Made by a program: the position numbers and the translations under genes
DNA from: Neorhizobium galegae bv. officinalis
Lineage (GTDB): Bacteria > Pseudomonadota > Alphaproteobacteria > Rhizobiales > Rhizobiaceae
Length of the DNA stretch: 64,000 bases
Assembly: GCA_000985875.1 (NCBI GenBank)
Contig: CCRI01000012.1
Coordinates: forward strand, 1 to 64,000
Reading direction: 5' to 3'
The notes under the pieces: model-generated
What the model was told of the DNA's origin: nothing
Databases searched by the model: none
Seen by the model: the letters and a program-made list of their open reading frames with translations, nothing else
In this document: positions 32,982-42,641 of the stretch, one piece after another
Layout of the letters: each line of letters opens with the position of its first letter
Numbering within the stretch: position 1 is the first letter of the stretch

Positions 32982-34607
32982 TCAGCCGGCCTTGGCATCC
33001 AGCATCGCGGTCAGCGTCGACAGCCGGTCGGCATCACGCGGCAGCTTGTCATAACGGAGCCGGGCGATGCGCGGGAAACGCATGGCGACACCCGATTTAT
33101 GCCGGGTCGAGCGGTTGATGCCCTCGAAGGCGACCTCCAGCACAAAACCGAAATCCCGCTCGGCACGCACTGCCCGGACCGGTCCGAAGCGATCGACCGT
33201 GTTGTCGCGCACGAACTTGTCGAGCACTTCGAGTTCCGCATCGGTAAAGCCGAAATAGGCCTTTCCGACCGGCACCAGTTCCTCGCCGTCAGGCGTTTCG
33301 GCCCAGACGCCGAAGGTGAAGTCGGAATAATAGCTCGATCGCTTGCCGTGGCCGCGTTGCGCGTAAAGCATCACGGCGTCGATATTATAGGGGTCGCGCT
33401 TCCACTTGAACCAGGGGCCCTTGAGGCGGCCGGCCTGGTATGGACTGTCCTTGCGCTTGATCATCACGCCCTCGATGACCGGATCGGGCGGCGCGATGCG
33501 GATGCGGTCGAGTTCGTCCCAGGTGGCGAAGGACACGAGTTCGGAGAGGTCGAAACGATCATGCGGCGCCCGCTGGATGATGTCGCCGAGGCGTCTGCGG
33601 CGTTCGAGAAAATTCTCGGCGCGGATATCGAGGTCGCTTTCGAACAGAAGATCGTAGGCGCGCACGAAGGCGGGGTATTCGTCGAGCATCTTGCCCGTCA
33701 CCGTCTTGCGGTTCAGCCGCTGCTGCAGGTCGGAAAAGGTGCGGGTCGGGTTGTTGGAGCGGGCGGTGCCGCCGACCAGCAGTTCGCCGTCGATGACGCC
33801 TTCGAAATTGATCGACCCGACGACATCCGGAAAGGCGCCGGTGATGTCGTCGCCGGAGCGGGAGTAAAGCTTCTTCGTGCCGCCGTAGCTCGACATCTGC
33901 ACGCGGATGCCGTCCCATTTCCACTCGGCGGCATAATCGGCGGGGTCCAGCTTTTCGAGATCGCCCGTTTCCACCGGATTGGCCAGCATGACCGAGTGGA
34001 AGATTGCCGGCGTTGCGAGGACCGGCTTGTCCGCCCTGCCCTCAAGCCAGGCAAAGAGCGGTTCGTAGGGCGGGGTCAATCCATGCCAGAGTGTCTCGAT
34101 CTCGGTGACATCCTTGCCGCTCATGTCCGACAGCGCCTGCTTGGCGAGACGGGCGGAAACGCCGATGCGGAGCGCACCGGTGACGAGCTTCAGGAAGGCG
34201 AAACGGCTCGACGTATCGAGCTTGTCGAGCAGGTCGCGGACGGCGGAGCGCACCTCGGTGCGGCCGAGCGCGTTCATTCTCGTGACGACTTCGCTTAAGC
34301 GCGGCTGGTGGTCGTCATCGATTTCGTCCTTGCGGGTTCCATCCCAGACCAGCGAGATGGTTTCGGCCAGATCGCCGACATAGTCGTAGGAATACTGGAA
34401 AAGGACCGGGTCCATGCGTTCCAGCACGAGATCGCGCAGCATGGCGGGCTTGACGCTTTTCAGGTCGAGCCCGCCGGCGAGTGCGGCAAGGCCGTAACCG
34501 CGATCGGGATCGGGCGTATCGCGGAAATAGTCGGCGAGGAGAGTGAGCTTGCCGTTGCGCGACGGGGTGAGAACGAGGCGGTCGAGGAGGGTGGCGAAGG
34601 CTTTCAT
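32982..34607 (-). CDS. ATP-dependent DNA ligase (Lhr-associated type)
   Basis: A 541-residue ATP-dependent DNA ligase. The adenylated lysine is in EWKWDGIRVQ (motif I); motif III resembles DLLFESD, motif IV is EGVMIKRKDSPY and motif V is WFKWKRDP. An N-terminal DNA-binding domain of about 200 residues and a C-terminal OB domain frame the core. Related ligases form a DNA-repair cluster with a metallo-beta-lactamase exonuclease, an Lhr-type helicase and the phosphoesterase PdeM. Only the exonuclease is present here, upstream on the same strand. A GGAGGG box precedes the ATG. Confidence 0.92.
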   Translation of the reverse strand: MKAFATLLDRLVLTPSRNGKLTLLADYFRDTPDPDRGYGLAALAGGLDLKSVKPAMLRDLVLERMDPVLFQYSYDYVGDLAETISLVWDGTRKDEIDDDHQPRLSEVVTRMNALGRTEVRSAVRDLLDKLDTSSRFAFLKLVTGALRIGVSARLAKQALSDMSGKDVTEIETLWHGLTPPYEPLFAWLEGRADKPVLATPAIFHSVMLANPVETGDLEKLDPADYAAEWKWDGIRVQMSSYGGTKKLYSRSGDDITGAFPDVVGSINFEGVIDGELLVGGTARSNNPTRTFSDLQQRLNRKTVTGKMLDEYPAFVRAYDLLFESDLDIRAENFLERRRRLGDIIQRAPHDRFDLSELVSFATWDELDRIRIAPPDPVIEGVMIKRKDSPYQAGRLKGPWFKWKRDPYNIDAVMLYAQRGHGKRSSYYSDFTFGVWAETPDGEELVPVGKAYFGFTDAELEVLDKFVRDNTVDRFGPVRAVRAERDFGFVLEVAFEGINRSTRHKSGVAMRFPRIARLRYDKLPRDADRLSTLTAMLDAKAG

Positions 34608-34628
34608 GGGGTGCCCTCCTCAAGAAAG

Positions 34629-34844
34629 ACCCCTTCTGGCCTGCCGGCCATCTCTCCCACAAGGGGGGAGAAAACTCGTGGCAATGTCTCGCCCCTATCT
34701 CGACGGCAACGCGTGGCAGCGAAGCCCCTCCCCCTTGTGGGGAGGGGTTGGGGAGGGGTTTTGTCTTTGAAGAATGGCAACGGCCATGCCGCTGATCCAT
34801 CTCCCCCCTTGAGGGGGAGATGCCCGGCAGGCCAGAGGGGGGTG
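34629..34844. repeat. Imperfect mosaic repeat between exonuclease and ligase genes
   Basis: Borders ccttctggcctgccggccat and its imperfect inverse (near 34800-34844, cggcaggccagagggggg) enclose palindromes of the form cccttgnggggag. It resembles the elements at 9375 and 12831 in architecture but with different inner palindromes. No gene is supported inside. Confidence 0.7.
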
Positions 34845-34875
34845 GCCACGAAGCGCTGAACGAAGATCATCCCCA

Positions 34876-35886
34876 TCAATCCCCCTCATCCTCGTAGCCC
34901 ACCAGATGCAGCGGCCTTGCCGGAATATTCTTCAGCTCGCACCACCGCACCAGCGCCTCCTCGCGGCCGTGGGTGACCCAGACTTCGCTCGGGCCGATCT
35001 CCTCGATGGTCGACAGCAATTCCGGCCAGTCGCAATGGTCGGAGATGACCAGCGGCAGCTCGACGCCGCCCTGCTTGGCGCGCTGGCGGACCATCATCCA
35101 GCCGGAGGCAAAGGCGATCAGCGGTTCGTTGAAGCGGCGTGCCCAGCGATCCTGGAAAGCCGAGGGCGGGCCGACGATGACGGCGCCCTTGAAGGCGTCG
35201 GGACTGCTCTTCTCGATGGTGGCGGGTCTTATGTCGCCGAGATCGACGCCCTGGCCGACATAGTAGTCGCAGAGTTTCGCCAAGGCGCCGTGGATGTAGA
35301 TCGGCTCATGATATCCGCAATCGCGGATCAGCCGGATGACGCGCTGCGCCTTGCCGAGCGCATAGGCGCCGACGAGATGGCTGCGTTCCGGAAACTGCTT
35401 CAGCGAGGTCAGCAGCTTATCGATCTCTTGCCTCGGATCCGGGTGGTGGAAGACCGGCAGGCCGAAGGTCGCCTCGGTGATGAAGACGTCACAGGCGACC
35501 GGCTCGAAGGGGGCGCAGGTGGGATCGACGCCACGCTTGTAGTCGCCTGAAACGACGATCCGCAGCCCGTCCTTCTCGATGGCGACCTGGGCCGAGCCGA
35601 GCACGTGGCCGGCGGGATGGAAGCTCACACGTACGCCCTCGACATCGATCTCCTCGCCGAAGGCGACTGCCTGTTCCTCGCCGCAAAAGTCCTCGCCGTA
35701 GCGCAGCCGCATGATGTCGAGGGTCTGGCGGGTCGCCAGAACCTTGGCGTGGCCGGCGCGGGCATGGTCGGAATGGCCGTGGGTGATCAGCGCCCGCTCG
35801 ACGGGGCGCACCGGATCGACATGGAAACGGCCGATGGGGCAGAACAGCCCGGCCGGGGTGGGATGAAGCAGCGCCTCTGGTTTCAT
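34876..35886 (-). CDS. Ligase-associated DNA exonuclease (metallo-beta-lactamase fold)
   Basis: A 336-residue metallo-beta-lactamase/beta-CASP nuclease. The metal motif is ITHGHSDHARAGH; further ligands occur in SFHPAGHVLGSAQV and VVSGDYKRG, with a late His in VISDHCDWPEL and WVTHGREEA. It matches the exonuclease that accompanies ATP-dependent ligases in the Lhr-Lig repair cluster. It is transcribed toward the ligase gene with a repeat element in the 268-base gap, so co-transcription is possible but the element may separate them. Confidence 0.92.
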   Translation of the reverse strand: MKPEALLHPTPAGLFCPIGRFHVDPVRPVERALITHGHSDHARAGHAKVLATRQTLDIMRLRYGEDFCGEEQAVAFGEEIDVEGVRVSFHPAGHVLGSAQVAIEKDGLRIVVSGDYKRGVDPTCAPFEPVACDVFITEATFGLPVFHHPDPRQEIDKLLTSLKQFPERSHLVGAYALGKAQRVIRLIRDCGYHEPIYIHGALAKLCDYYVGQGVDLGDIRPATIEKSSPDAFKGAVIVGPPSAFQDRWARRFNEPLIAFASGWMMVRQRAKQGGVELPLVISDHCDWPELLSTIEEIGPSEVWVTHGREEALVRWCELKNIPARPLHLVGYEDEGD

Positions 35887-35923
35887 GCCGTTGAAGATAG
35901 GGCAAAAACGCCGCCGCGCCAGA

Positions 35924-37456
35924 TCACTCCGAGGCGGCAGCCGGCTTGTTTTCGGCCACGAGCGCTGATGGCAAACGGACCGGTTTCAGCATCAGGGCTG
36001 CGATGAGGCCGACTGCGGCGATGGCGCTGCCGGCCAAGAACACCGGCGTGAAGGCCTCGGTATAAAGCGTGTGAACCGCGATCCGTGACGGTTCGGGCAA
36101 TGCGAGCATCATCAGCGGCGTCAGCGAGCCGATATCCTCGACGCCCGGAATGCTGGTGCCGACACCCCGGATGCCGGCGGCGACGATCGCGCCATAGACC
36201 GAGATGGCGATCGAGGCGCCGGCCATGCGCATCAGCGTCACCGCACCGGTTGCCGCGCCGACATCCTCGCGGGGGGCGGAATTCTGGACGCCGATGATCG
36301 GCGCCTGCTGGCCGAAGCCGATCGCCAGCCCCTGCATCAGCATGAAGCCGAGGATGACATAGATCGGGGTTGCGACCGGAAGCTGCGAGAAGATGAATAG
36401 GGCAACGATATTCAGCGACAGGCCGATCAGCGTGAACGGCTTGTAGCGGCCGGTGATCGAGATCAGCCGGCCGGTCGAGAGCGAGCCGATGACGATGCCG
36501 AGGGTCGTGGCGACAAAGCAGAAGCTCGCGGTCGTCGGCGACAGGCCGGTCGTCGTCTGCAGGAAGAGCGCGAAATAGTTGGCCATGCCGATCGCCACCG
36601 CGCCGGTGCAGAAGGAGACGATCAGGAACAGTGAAAAGGTCGAATCGCGGAAGAGTTTCAGCGGCACGATCGGCTCGGGCACCTTCCCCTCGACGACGAC
36701 CCAGAGGATGGCACAGAGGGTGCCGACCGCCACGACGACCAGCGACTGCCAGGCGACCAGCGAACCGAACAACGTGACGCTGTCTGCCCAGACGACGATG
36801 CTCGCAACGGTTCCCGCCAGAAGGACGGCGCCGAGGTAATCGATCTTCGGCTTGCGGATCGGGCGGCGATAGGGAAGCAGAAGCGAAATGCCGGTGACCG
36901 CAACGATGCCGACCGGCAGGTTGATCAGGAAGATGGACCGCCAGCCGAACAGTTCGCTCATCGTGCCGCCGAGCAGCGGCCCGAGGCTGCCGGAGGCCAT
37001 GATCACCAGGCTCGAATAACTCTGGTATTTCGCCCGCTCGCGCGGCTCGAACAGGTCCGCGTTGATGGAGAAGATCGATACCATGATGCCGCCGCCGCCA
37101 AAACCCTGGAGCACGCGCGAGGCGATCAGCGAATCCATCGACCAGGCAAGCCCGCAGGTCAGCGAACCGATGGTGAAGATGACGATCGCCGCCAGCATCA
37201 CGTATTTGCGGCCGAACAGATCGCCAAGCTTGCCGTAGATCGGCATCGAGGTGCTGCTGGCGAGCAGATAGGCCGAACCGACCCAGCCGAAACGCTCCAG
37301 TTCGCCGAACTCGCCGATAATCGTCGGCAGCGCCGTCGAGACGATCTGGTTGTCCAGCGTCGCCATGAACAGCGCCGTCAGCAAAAAGCAGAAGATCACC
37401 AACCGCTGGCGGTGGTTGGCGACAAGCGGCACATCGGCCGGCCGGGTCATATCCAT
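35924..37456 (-). CDS. MFS multidrug exporter, DHA2 (EmrB/QacA) type
   Basis: A 510-residue major facilitator with about 14 membrane segments, the DHA2 plan. The first helix carries FMATLDNQIVSTALPTI, the DHA2 signature around helix 1 (LDxTIVNxALP), followed by AYLLASSTSMPIYGKLGDLFGRK and the loop GPLLGG. Substrates are typically lipophilic drugs, bile salts or dyes. Divergent from a MarR-type gene, its likely repressor. Substrate unknown. Confidence 0.92.
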   Translation of the reverse strand: MDMTRPADVPLVANHRQRLVIFCFLLTALFMATLDNQIVSTALPTIIGEFGELERFGWVGSAYLLASSTSMPIYGKLGDLFGRKYVMLAAIVIFTIGSLTCGLAWSMDSLIASRVLQGFGGGGIMVSIFSINADLFEPRERAKYQSYSSLVIMASGSLGPLLGGTMSELFGWRSIFLINLPVGIVAVTGISLLLPYRRPIRKPKIDYLGAVLLAGTVASIVVWADSVTLFGSLVAWQSLVVVAVGTLCAILWVVVEGKVPEPIVPLKLFRDSTFSLFLIVSFCTGAVAIGMANYFALFLQTTTGLSPTTASFCFVATTLGIVIGSLSTGRLISITGRYKPFTLIGLSLNIVALFIFSQLPVATPIYVILGFMLMQGLAIGFGQQAPIIGVQNSAPREDVGAATGAVTLMRMAGASIAISVYGAIVAAGIRGVGTSIPGVEDIGSLTPLMMLALPEPSRIAVHTLYTEAFTPVFLAGSAIAAVGLIAALMLKPVRLPSALVAENKPAAASE

Positions 37457-37573
37457 GGGTCAATCCAAAGTGTCGGAAATTTATGTGCCTTCAGCATATA
37501 ATTGTCAATCGCACTTTGATGCACAATGCAAAGAGTGGTTGGAAAGCCCCATGCCGTTTGATATGTTCGCCCC

Positions 37574-38125
37574 ATGACGACAAAGAGCCTTTTGCAGGAG
37601 AAACCCGCTGCCCCCTCGCCTTCCCCCGAGGATGTGGCTCGCGTGAGCGAAACGCTCGGGCGGATGCGGATCCTGATCGGCCGGCGGATCATCGGCCGCA
37701 CGGCGATCGCCAATATCGCGCCCGGCCTGGAGATCTCGCATCTCGACGTGCTCGACGTGATGCGCCGGATCGAGGGCGAAGTGACGGTCGGCGCGATCGC
37801 CGAGGCGATGCGCATCGACCCCTCGCGCGGCAGCCGGCTGGTCGCCGATCTCGTCGCCCGCGGCATCCTGCGCCGCGACGCTTCGCAGGCGGACGGCCGC
37901 CGCTCGCTGGTCGTGCGCACCGAATTCGGCGACAGCCTGCTGGCCGAGATCCGCGCCGTCAAACGCACGCTGCTGGCGCGCATCCTGGAGGACTGGCCGG
38001 AAGACGAACTCAATGCCTTTTCGGTGCTGTTCGAAAAGTTCGTGTCGAGTTTCGAAGAGATCTACGTGACGCCGGAAAAACCGCCGGAAGGCGCGTTCCC
38101 GGAGGCGCCACATCCGATGCCATAG
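37574..38125 (+). CDS. MarR-family transcriptional regulator
   Basis: A 183-residue MarR regulator: EVTVGAIAEAMRIDPSRGSRLVADLVARG (recognition helix) and wing RDASQADGRRSLVVRTEFG, with a C-terminal dimerisation helix and a proline-rich tail (EKPPEGAFPEAP). The N-terminal 30 residues are probably disordered. Divergent from the DHA2 exporter; the 117-base gap is AT-rich with weak dyad symmetry (ttgt...acaa), so a repressor-pump pair is likely. Confidence 0.88.
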   Translation: MTTKSLLQEKPAAPSPSPEDVARVSETLGRMRILIGRRIIGRTAIANIAPGLEISHLDVLDVMRRIEGEVTVGAIAEAMRIDPSRGSRLVADLVARGILRRDASQADGRRSLVVRTEFGDSLLAEIRAVKRTLLARILEDWPEDELNAFSVLFEKFVSSFEEIYVTPEKPPEGAFPEAPHPMP

Positions 38126-38182
38126 ATTGCGCACAAATTGCCATTCCGGTATTCTTGAAGGAGATTATCCGGAGGCAGGCGC

Positions 38183-38428
38183 ATGAATGTTTCGATCGGT
38201 CCCCGCTGGGAAAAATTCATCGAAGAGGCCGTGCAGGACGGCCGCTACGGCTCCGCCAGCGACGTGGTGCGCGAAGGTCTGCGATTGGTGCAGGAACGCG
38301 AGGCGAAGCTTTCGGCGCTGAGGGACACGCTGCAGCGGTCTTTCGAAAGAGGAGGAGATGTCACCGAGGAAGAGCTCGACGCTTCGCTGGAAGCGGCAGC
38401 CGAAGAATTGCGCAAAGAGGGCTATTGA
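38183..38428 (+). CDS. ParD-type antitoxin
   Basis: An 81-residue antitoxin of the ParD/CC2985 type: NVSIGPRWEKFIEEAVQDGRYGSASDVVREGLRL is the ribbon-helix-helix, followed by a charged toxin-binding tail (TEEELDASLEAAAEELRKEG). It lies immediately upstream of the toxin, whose TTG start follows its stop with no gap. It differs from the ParD at 3408, so the two loci are not recent duplicates. Confidence 0.88.
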   Translation: MNVSIGPRWEKFIEEAVQDGRYGSASDVVREGLRLVQEREAKLSALRDTLQRSFERGGDVTEEELDASLEAAAEELRKEGY

Positions 38429-38755
38429 TTGGCCCGGTTGCGATATCTCGACAGTGCCCAAGACGACTTAATCCATATCTTCAAATACATCGCCCGCGAA
38501 AGCGGCAGCATCTCAACCGCAGAGCGCTTTGTGAAGGCGTTGCGCCAGAGATGCCGGCATCTGGCAAGTCTTCCGGGAGAGATGGGGCGTACTCGATCGG
38601 AACTTGGTCCAAACCTACGTAGCTCAGCCTACCGCGGATATATCATCTATTTCCGCTATCAAACTGGAACGCTTGAGGTTGGTAACATCCTCGAAGGCCA
38701 TCGGGACGCGGCGCGCCATTTTGGCGTGGACATCGCCTCGGAGGACGAGGCTTAA
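38429..38755 (+). CDS. ParE-type toxin
   Basis: A 108-residue RelE/ParE-superfamily toxin: LRYLDSAQDDLIHIFKYIARESGS, helix ERFVKALRQRCRHL, then GRTRSELGPNLRSSAYRGYIIYFRYQ and a final strand. The start is a TTG directly after the antitoxin stop, with in-frame coding from there and AAAGAGG upstream. The gene end overlaps the convergent diguanylate cyclase end by four bases. Confidence 0.87.
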   Translation: MARLRYLDSAQDDLIHIFKYIARESGSISTAERFVKALRQRCRHLASLPGEMGRTRSELGPNLRSSAYRGYIIYFRYQTGTLEVGNILEGHRDAARHFGVDIASEDEA

Positions 38756-40266
38756 ATCCCCTCGCCTCCCGAAACGCGCAGGCGGTCTCGGCCGAGATCC
38801 TTGGCTTCGTACATGGCGCGGTCGGCGCGGGCGAGCAGTTCCTCCGGCGTATCGCCGTCCTGCGGGAAGAAGGCGACGCCCATGCTGCAGGTGGCGGCGA
38901 CACTCTTGCCGTCGATGACGATGGGTTTCGAAATCGCGGTCCGCAACTCCTGAAGCCGGCGCACCAGGCCGAGCTCGTCCTGGCTGACATTGCTGAAGAC
39001 GATCGCGAACTCGTCGCCGCCAAGGCGAACCAGAAGATCGGTCACGCGGACGCAGTTGACCATGCGCCACGACAGCGTTTTCAACACTTCGTCGCCGGCC
39101 GCGTGCCCCAGCGTATCGTTGATCTGCTTGAAATTGTCGAGGTCGAGATAAGCGACCGTGACCTTGCGTTGCTCGCGGCGGGCCTCATGCAGCGCCCGGC
39201 TGAACTGCGCCCAAAAGAGCGTGCGGTTCGGAAGACTGGTCAGCGGATCGTGATGCGCCATGTGCTGGATGCGCTCTTCCGCGCGGGCACGTTCGATGGC
39301 GATGCCGGCAATGTCGGTCGCCATCGCCGTCAGCTCGAGCTCGAGCTCGGTCGGTTCGCGCGGCGCATCCGAATAGAGAGCGAACGTGCCCAGCACCTGC
39401 CCGTCGGCGCCCATGATCGGCGTCGACCAGCAGGAGCGGAAGCCGAACCTCAGCGCCAGTTCGCGATAATTGTCCCAGAGCGGATCGGCCAGCACGTCCT
39501 TGACGAAGACCGGTTCGCGCCGCCACGCAGCCGTGCCGCAGGAGCCGACCTTCGGGCCGATCTCGATGCCGTCGATCAGTTTCACATAAGCGGGCGGAAG
39601 GCGGGTCGCCGCGCCGTGGCGCAGCCGGTCCGTACCCTCTTCGAGAAGCAGGACCGAGGCGATGACGTCGTCCAACTCGTCTTCTACCGTTTTGACAATC
39701 GCATCCAGAACCGCCGACAAAGGCTGGCCCCGGGCGATCATCTCGAGAAGGCGCGCATGGCCGTGCCGGCGGTCGTCCTGGCGTTTGCGCTCGGTAATGT
39801 CGCGTGAAATCCCGACCAGGCCGACGACCTGACCGTGAACGTCGCGCATCGGCATTTTCGAAGTGGTGAGCCAGAGCGTGCGGCCGTCGCCGAGCTTGAT
39901 GCGTTCCTCGCGACCCTCGATCGCCACGCCAGTCGACATGATCTCCTGCTCGACGCGGAACAGTTCGCGCGCGGTTTCATGATCGAGAATGTCGAAATCC
40001 GTCTTGCCGATCAGGTCGTTGCCTTTATGTAGCTTGCTGCTGCGCCCGGCTGCGGCATTGGCAAAGACGAAGCGGCCGCGACGGTCCTTTACGTAAATGA
40101 AGTCAGGAAGCTGATCGAGAAGGGTGCGGGTTTCAAGTTCGCGGGTGACCAGCGCAATATCGAGGTCTATCTCGCTGTCGGCGGAAACGCGCAGGAGGCG
40201 GCTGCAGAGTTCGTCCAGCGGATCGACAAAACCCAAGGGCATGCTATGCGACATGGGTCCCGCCAT
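38752..40266 (-). CDS. Diguanylate cyclase with PAS and GAF domains
   Basis: A 504-residue cytosolic diguanylate cyclase. Domain order: PAS (FIYVKDRRGRFVFANAAA to GISRDITERK), GAF (residues about 175-320, with GSCGTAAWRREPVFV), then GGDEF. The active-site loop is intact (RLGGDEFAIVF), and the inhibitory I-site RVTD sits five residues before it, so product feedback is likely. No membrane segment, so it senses a soluble signal. GGAGG precedes the ATG. Confidence 0.93.
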   Translation of the reverse strand: MAGPMSHSMPLGFVDPLDELCSRLLRVSADSEIDLDIALVTRELETRTLLDQLPDFIYVKDRRGRFVFANAAAGRSSKLHKGNDLIGKTDFDILDHETARELFRVEQEIMSTGVAIEGREERIKLGDGRTLWLTTSKMPMRDVHGQVVGLVGISRDITERKRQDDRRHGHARLLEMIARGQPLSAVLDAIVKTVEDELDDVIASVLLLEEGTDRLRHGAATRLPPAYVKLIDGIEIGPKVGSCGTAAWRREPVFVKDVLADPLWDNYRELALRFGFRSCWSTPIMGADGQVLGTFALYSDAPREPTELELELTAMATDIAGIAIERARAEERIQHMAHHDPLTSLPNRTLFWAQFSRALHEARREQRKVTVAYLDLDNFKQINDTLGHAAGDEVLKTLSWRMVNCVRVTDLLVRLGGDEFAIVFSNVSQDELGLVRRLQELRTAISKPIVIDGKSVAATCSMGVAFFPQDGDTPEELLARADRAMYEAKDLGRDRLRVSGGEGI

Positions 40267-40457
40267 CCGAGTGCCTCCTTTTCATTTTCCATAGAAAATA
40301 CGCGGGAACTCGCGCCAAGTTGCCGTATAGCATGGCGGAGAATTCCTTATCGTTGCTTAAGATCATTGTGAAATTGCCATGATTGAAGCTTCGAAAGAAG
40401 CCTTTTTTACTCAATCGGTCAGAACCTTCGAGCATAGTAACAATATAAAGGACCGGC

Positions 40458-41873
40458 ATGGAAAATGCTTTATTGACGCAGGGGAGACGCTGGATGATTT
40501 CGAGACGAACGGCATTGACAATGATCGCGGGTGCGGCGGCGGCGGGAGCCGTGCCTCGGCCCCTCCTCGCCGCTGCCCGGGGCTTTTCGACGATCGACTT
40601 GCGCGGCTCGATCGATGCCGGCGCACACGGCGTCACCCCGGACGGAGGCGACAAGCAGAACCGCAAGCTCGCAGAGATCATCGCCAAGGCGGCGCGCCAG
40701 AACATGCCGGTCTTCCTGCCGCCCGGAAATTACCCGGTGTCCAATCTCGATCTGCCCGAGGGAACCCGCATTACCGGCGTGGCCGGGGCTTCCCGGCTCG
40801 TCTATTCCGGCGAGGGGCGGATGCTCGCCGCCGACGGGGTGCGCCGCATCGAGCTTTCCAACATCGTCATCGACGGCGCGAACCGCGGGCTGGGCGACCA
40901 GAGCCCGGCGCTCGTCACCATGCGCGGCATCGGTGAGATCGCCATCGACAACTGCGAGATCATCGGCTCTCGCAGGACCGCGGTGCGGTTCGAACGCTGC
41001 GGCGGGCGGATCGAGCGCAGCCGCATTTCCGGCGCCGCCGAATACGGCCTCTATGCGGTCGAGAGCACCGGGCTTTCGGTCACCGGCAATACGGTCTTCG
41101 ACTGCGGCAATGGCGGCATCCTCATCCACCGCTGGACCAAGGGCACCGACGGGACGATCGTTTCCGGCAACCGCATCTTTCGGATCGGCGCCACGAACGG
41201 CGGCACCGGCCAGTACGGAAACGCCATCAACCTGTTCCGGGCGGGCAACGTGATGGTGACCGGCAACCAGATCTCGCATTCGGCCTTTTCGGCGATCCGC
41301 GCCAACAGCGCCTCGAACGCGCAGATCGCCAACAATACCTGCCTCGCCTCCGGCGAGACGGCGATCTATGCGGAATTCGCCTTCGAGGGCGCGATGGTCT
41401 CGAACAATATCGTCGACGGCGCGGCAAACGGCATCTCGGTCGTCAATTTCAACGAAGGCGGAAGGCTTGCGACCGTCGCCAACAATATCGTCCGCAACCT
41501 CAACCCCACCGGGCCCTACGTGCTCGACGGAGCGATCTTCGGCGTCGGCATCAGCGTCGAGGCGGATACGGCGGTCACCGGCAACGTCATCGAGAATGTG
41601 CCGCTCTGGGGCATGGCGCTCGGTTTCGGGCCGTACCTGCGCAACGTGCTCGCCAGCAACAACATCGTCCGGCAGGCGAAGGTCGGCTGTGCGGTGACGG
41701 TGGTCGAAGGCGCCGGCGCAGCGCTGATTTCCGGCAACCTGTTCGAGGCGGTGAAGGACGGCGCGGTGATCGGCCACCGGTGGAAAACGCCGTCCACGGC
41801 AGAACTCGGCCGGGGCGACGGTCAGGCCCAGGGGTTCAAACATCTGACGATCGAGAACAACCGGATCGTTTAG
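40458..41873 (+). CDS. Tat-exported parallel beta-helix protein (TIGR03808-type)
   Basis: A 471-residue protein with a Tat signal (SRRTALTMIAGAAAAGAV) and a long right-handed parallel beta-helix built from repeated asparagine-rich coils such as GNTVFDCGNGGILIHRW, SGNRIFRIGAT, TGNQISHSAFSAIRANS and SNNIVDGAANGISV. This matches the TIGR03808 Tat-translocated repeat family. Such folds often bind or cleave polysaccharide, but no catalytic residues are identified. Two starts are possible: ATG at 40458 (AAAGGA box) or at 40494 (GGGGAG box). Confidence 0.87.
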   Translation: MENALLTQGRRWMISRRTALTMIAGAAAAGAVPRPLLAAARGFSTIDLRGSIDAGAHGVTPDGGDKQNRKLAEIIAKAARQNMPVFLPPGNYPVSNLDLPEGTRITGVAGASRLVYSGEGRMLAADGVRRIELSNIVIDGANRGLGDQSPALVTMRGIGEIAIDNCEIIGSRRTAVRFERCGGRIERSRISGAAEYGLYAVESTGLSVTGNTVFDCGNGGILIHRWTKGTDGTIVSGNRIFRIGATNGGTGQYGNAINLFRAGNVMVTGNQISHSAFSAIRANSASNAQIANNTCLASGETAIYAEFAFEGAMVSNNIVDGAANGISVVNFNEGGRLATVANNIVRNLNPTGPYVLDGAIFGVGISVEADTAVTGNVIENVPLWGMALGFGPYLRNVLASNNIVRQAKVGCAVTVVEGAGAALISGNLFEAVKDGAVIGHRWKTPSTAELGRGDGQAQGFKHLTIENNRIV

Positions 41874-41977
41874 TCGCATGATTCATCGAAAACTTTCATG
41901 ATCGTCCAACGCGGATTGGTCTTCCGTTTAGCGCGACCTGCCCGTAGCTTGCGCTCGCATTTCCTGGAGGGACTTTA

Positions 41978-42637
41978 ATGCTGAAGATCTATGGTGTTTA
42001 CCGTTCGCGCGCCACGCGCCCACTCTGGCTCGTCGAGGAACTGGGTATTCCTTTCGAACATATTCCGATCATCCAAGGCTACCGCCTACCCGAACCGATG
42101 GCACCGGGCGCACCGGTCAACACGCTGTCGCCGGAATTCCTGAGCATCAACCCGATGGGCTCGATCCCGTCGATGGACGACGATGGTTTCGTGCTGCACG
42201 AATCGCTGGCGATCACGCTCTATCTTGCCCGCAAATACGGCGGCGAGCTCGGGCCGAAGGATATCGCCGAGGAAGGCCAGATGGTTCAGTGGTCGCTGTT
42301 CGGTGCGACCAGCATCGAGACCCCGGCGCTGAAAATCTCCGCCACGATTGCCGGCGGAAGGGCGGAAACGGAAGAAGGCAAGGCCGACATCGAAGTCGCC
42401 GCCCGCACCCTGAAGCGGCCGTTCGACGTGCTCGAAAAGCACCTTTCCAACAACAGCCACATGGTCGGCGGCCGTTTCACGGTGGCAGATATCAATGTCG
42501 GGGAAGTCGTGCGTTATGCCCAGGGATATGCGCCGCTGTTCGACAGCCGGCCGGCCTTGAAGGCCTGGATCGAAGCCGCCCAGGCTCGCCCGGGCTTCAA
42601 AGCGATGTGGGACAAGCGGACCGCCGAACCGGCGTGA
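41978..42637 (+). CDS. Glutathione S-transferase family protein
   Basis: A 219-residue glutathione transferase with an N-terminal thioredoxin-like domain (LKIYGVYRSRATRPLWLVEE, glutathione-binding segment FVLHESLAITLYLARKYGG) and a helical domain (GRFTVADINVGEVVRY). Ser or Arg in the YRSRATR segment may activate the thiol. Substrate unknown. A GGAGGG box precedes the ATG. Its stop is four bases from the convergent LysR stop. Confidence 0.92.
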   Translation: MLKIYGVYRSRATRPLWLVEELGIPFEHIPIIQGYRLPEPMAPGAPVNTLSPEFLSINPMGSIPSMDDDGFVLHESLAITLYLARKYGGELGPKDIAEEGQMVQWSLFGATSIETPALKISATIAGGRAETEEGKADIEVAARTLKRPFDVLEKHLSNNSHMVGGRFTVADINVGEVVRYAQGYAPLFDSRPALKAWIEAAQARPGFKAMWDKRTAEPA

Positions 42638-42641
42638 GGTT

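Noticed and set aside
37457..37573. Possible operator between the DHA2 exporter and MarR genes
   Set aside because: Only weak dyad symmetry is visible; no arm pair longer than a few bases could be supported.
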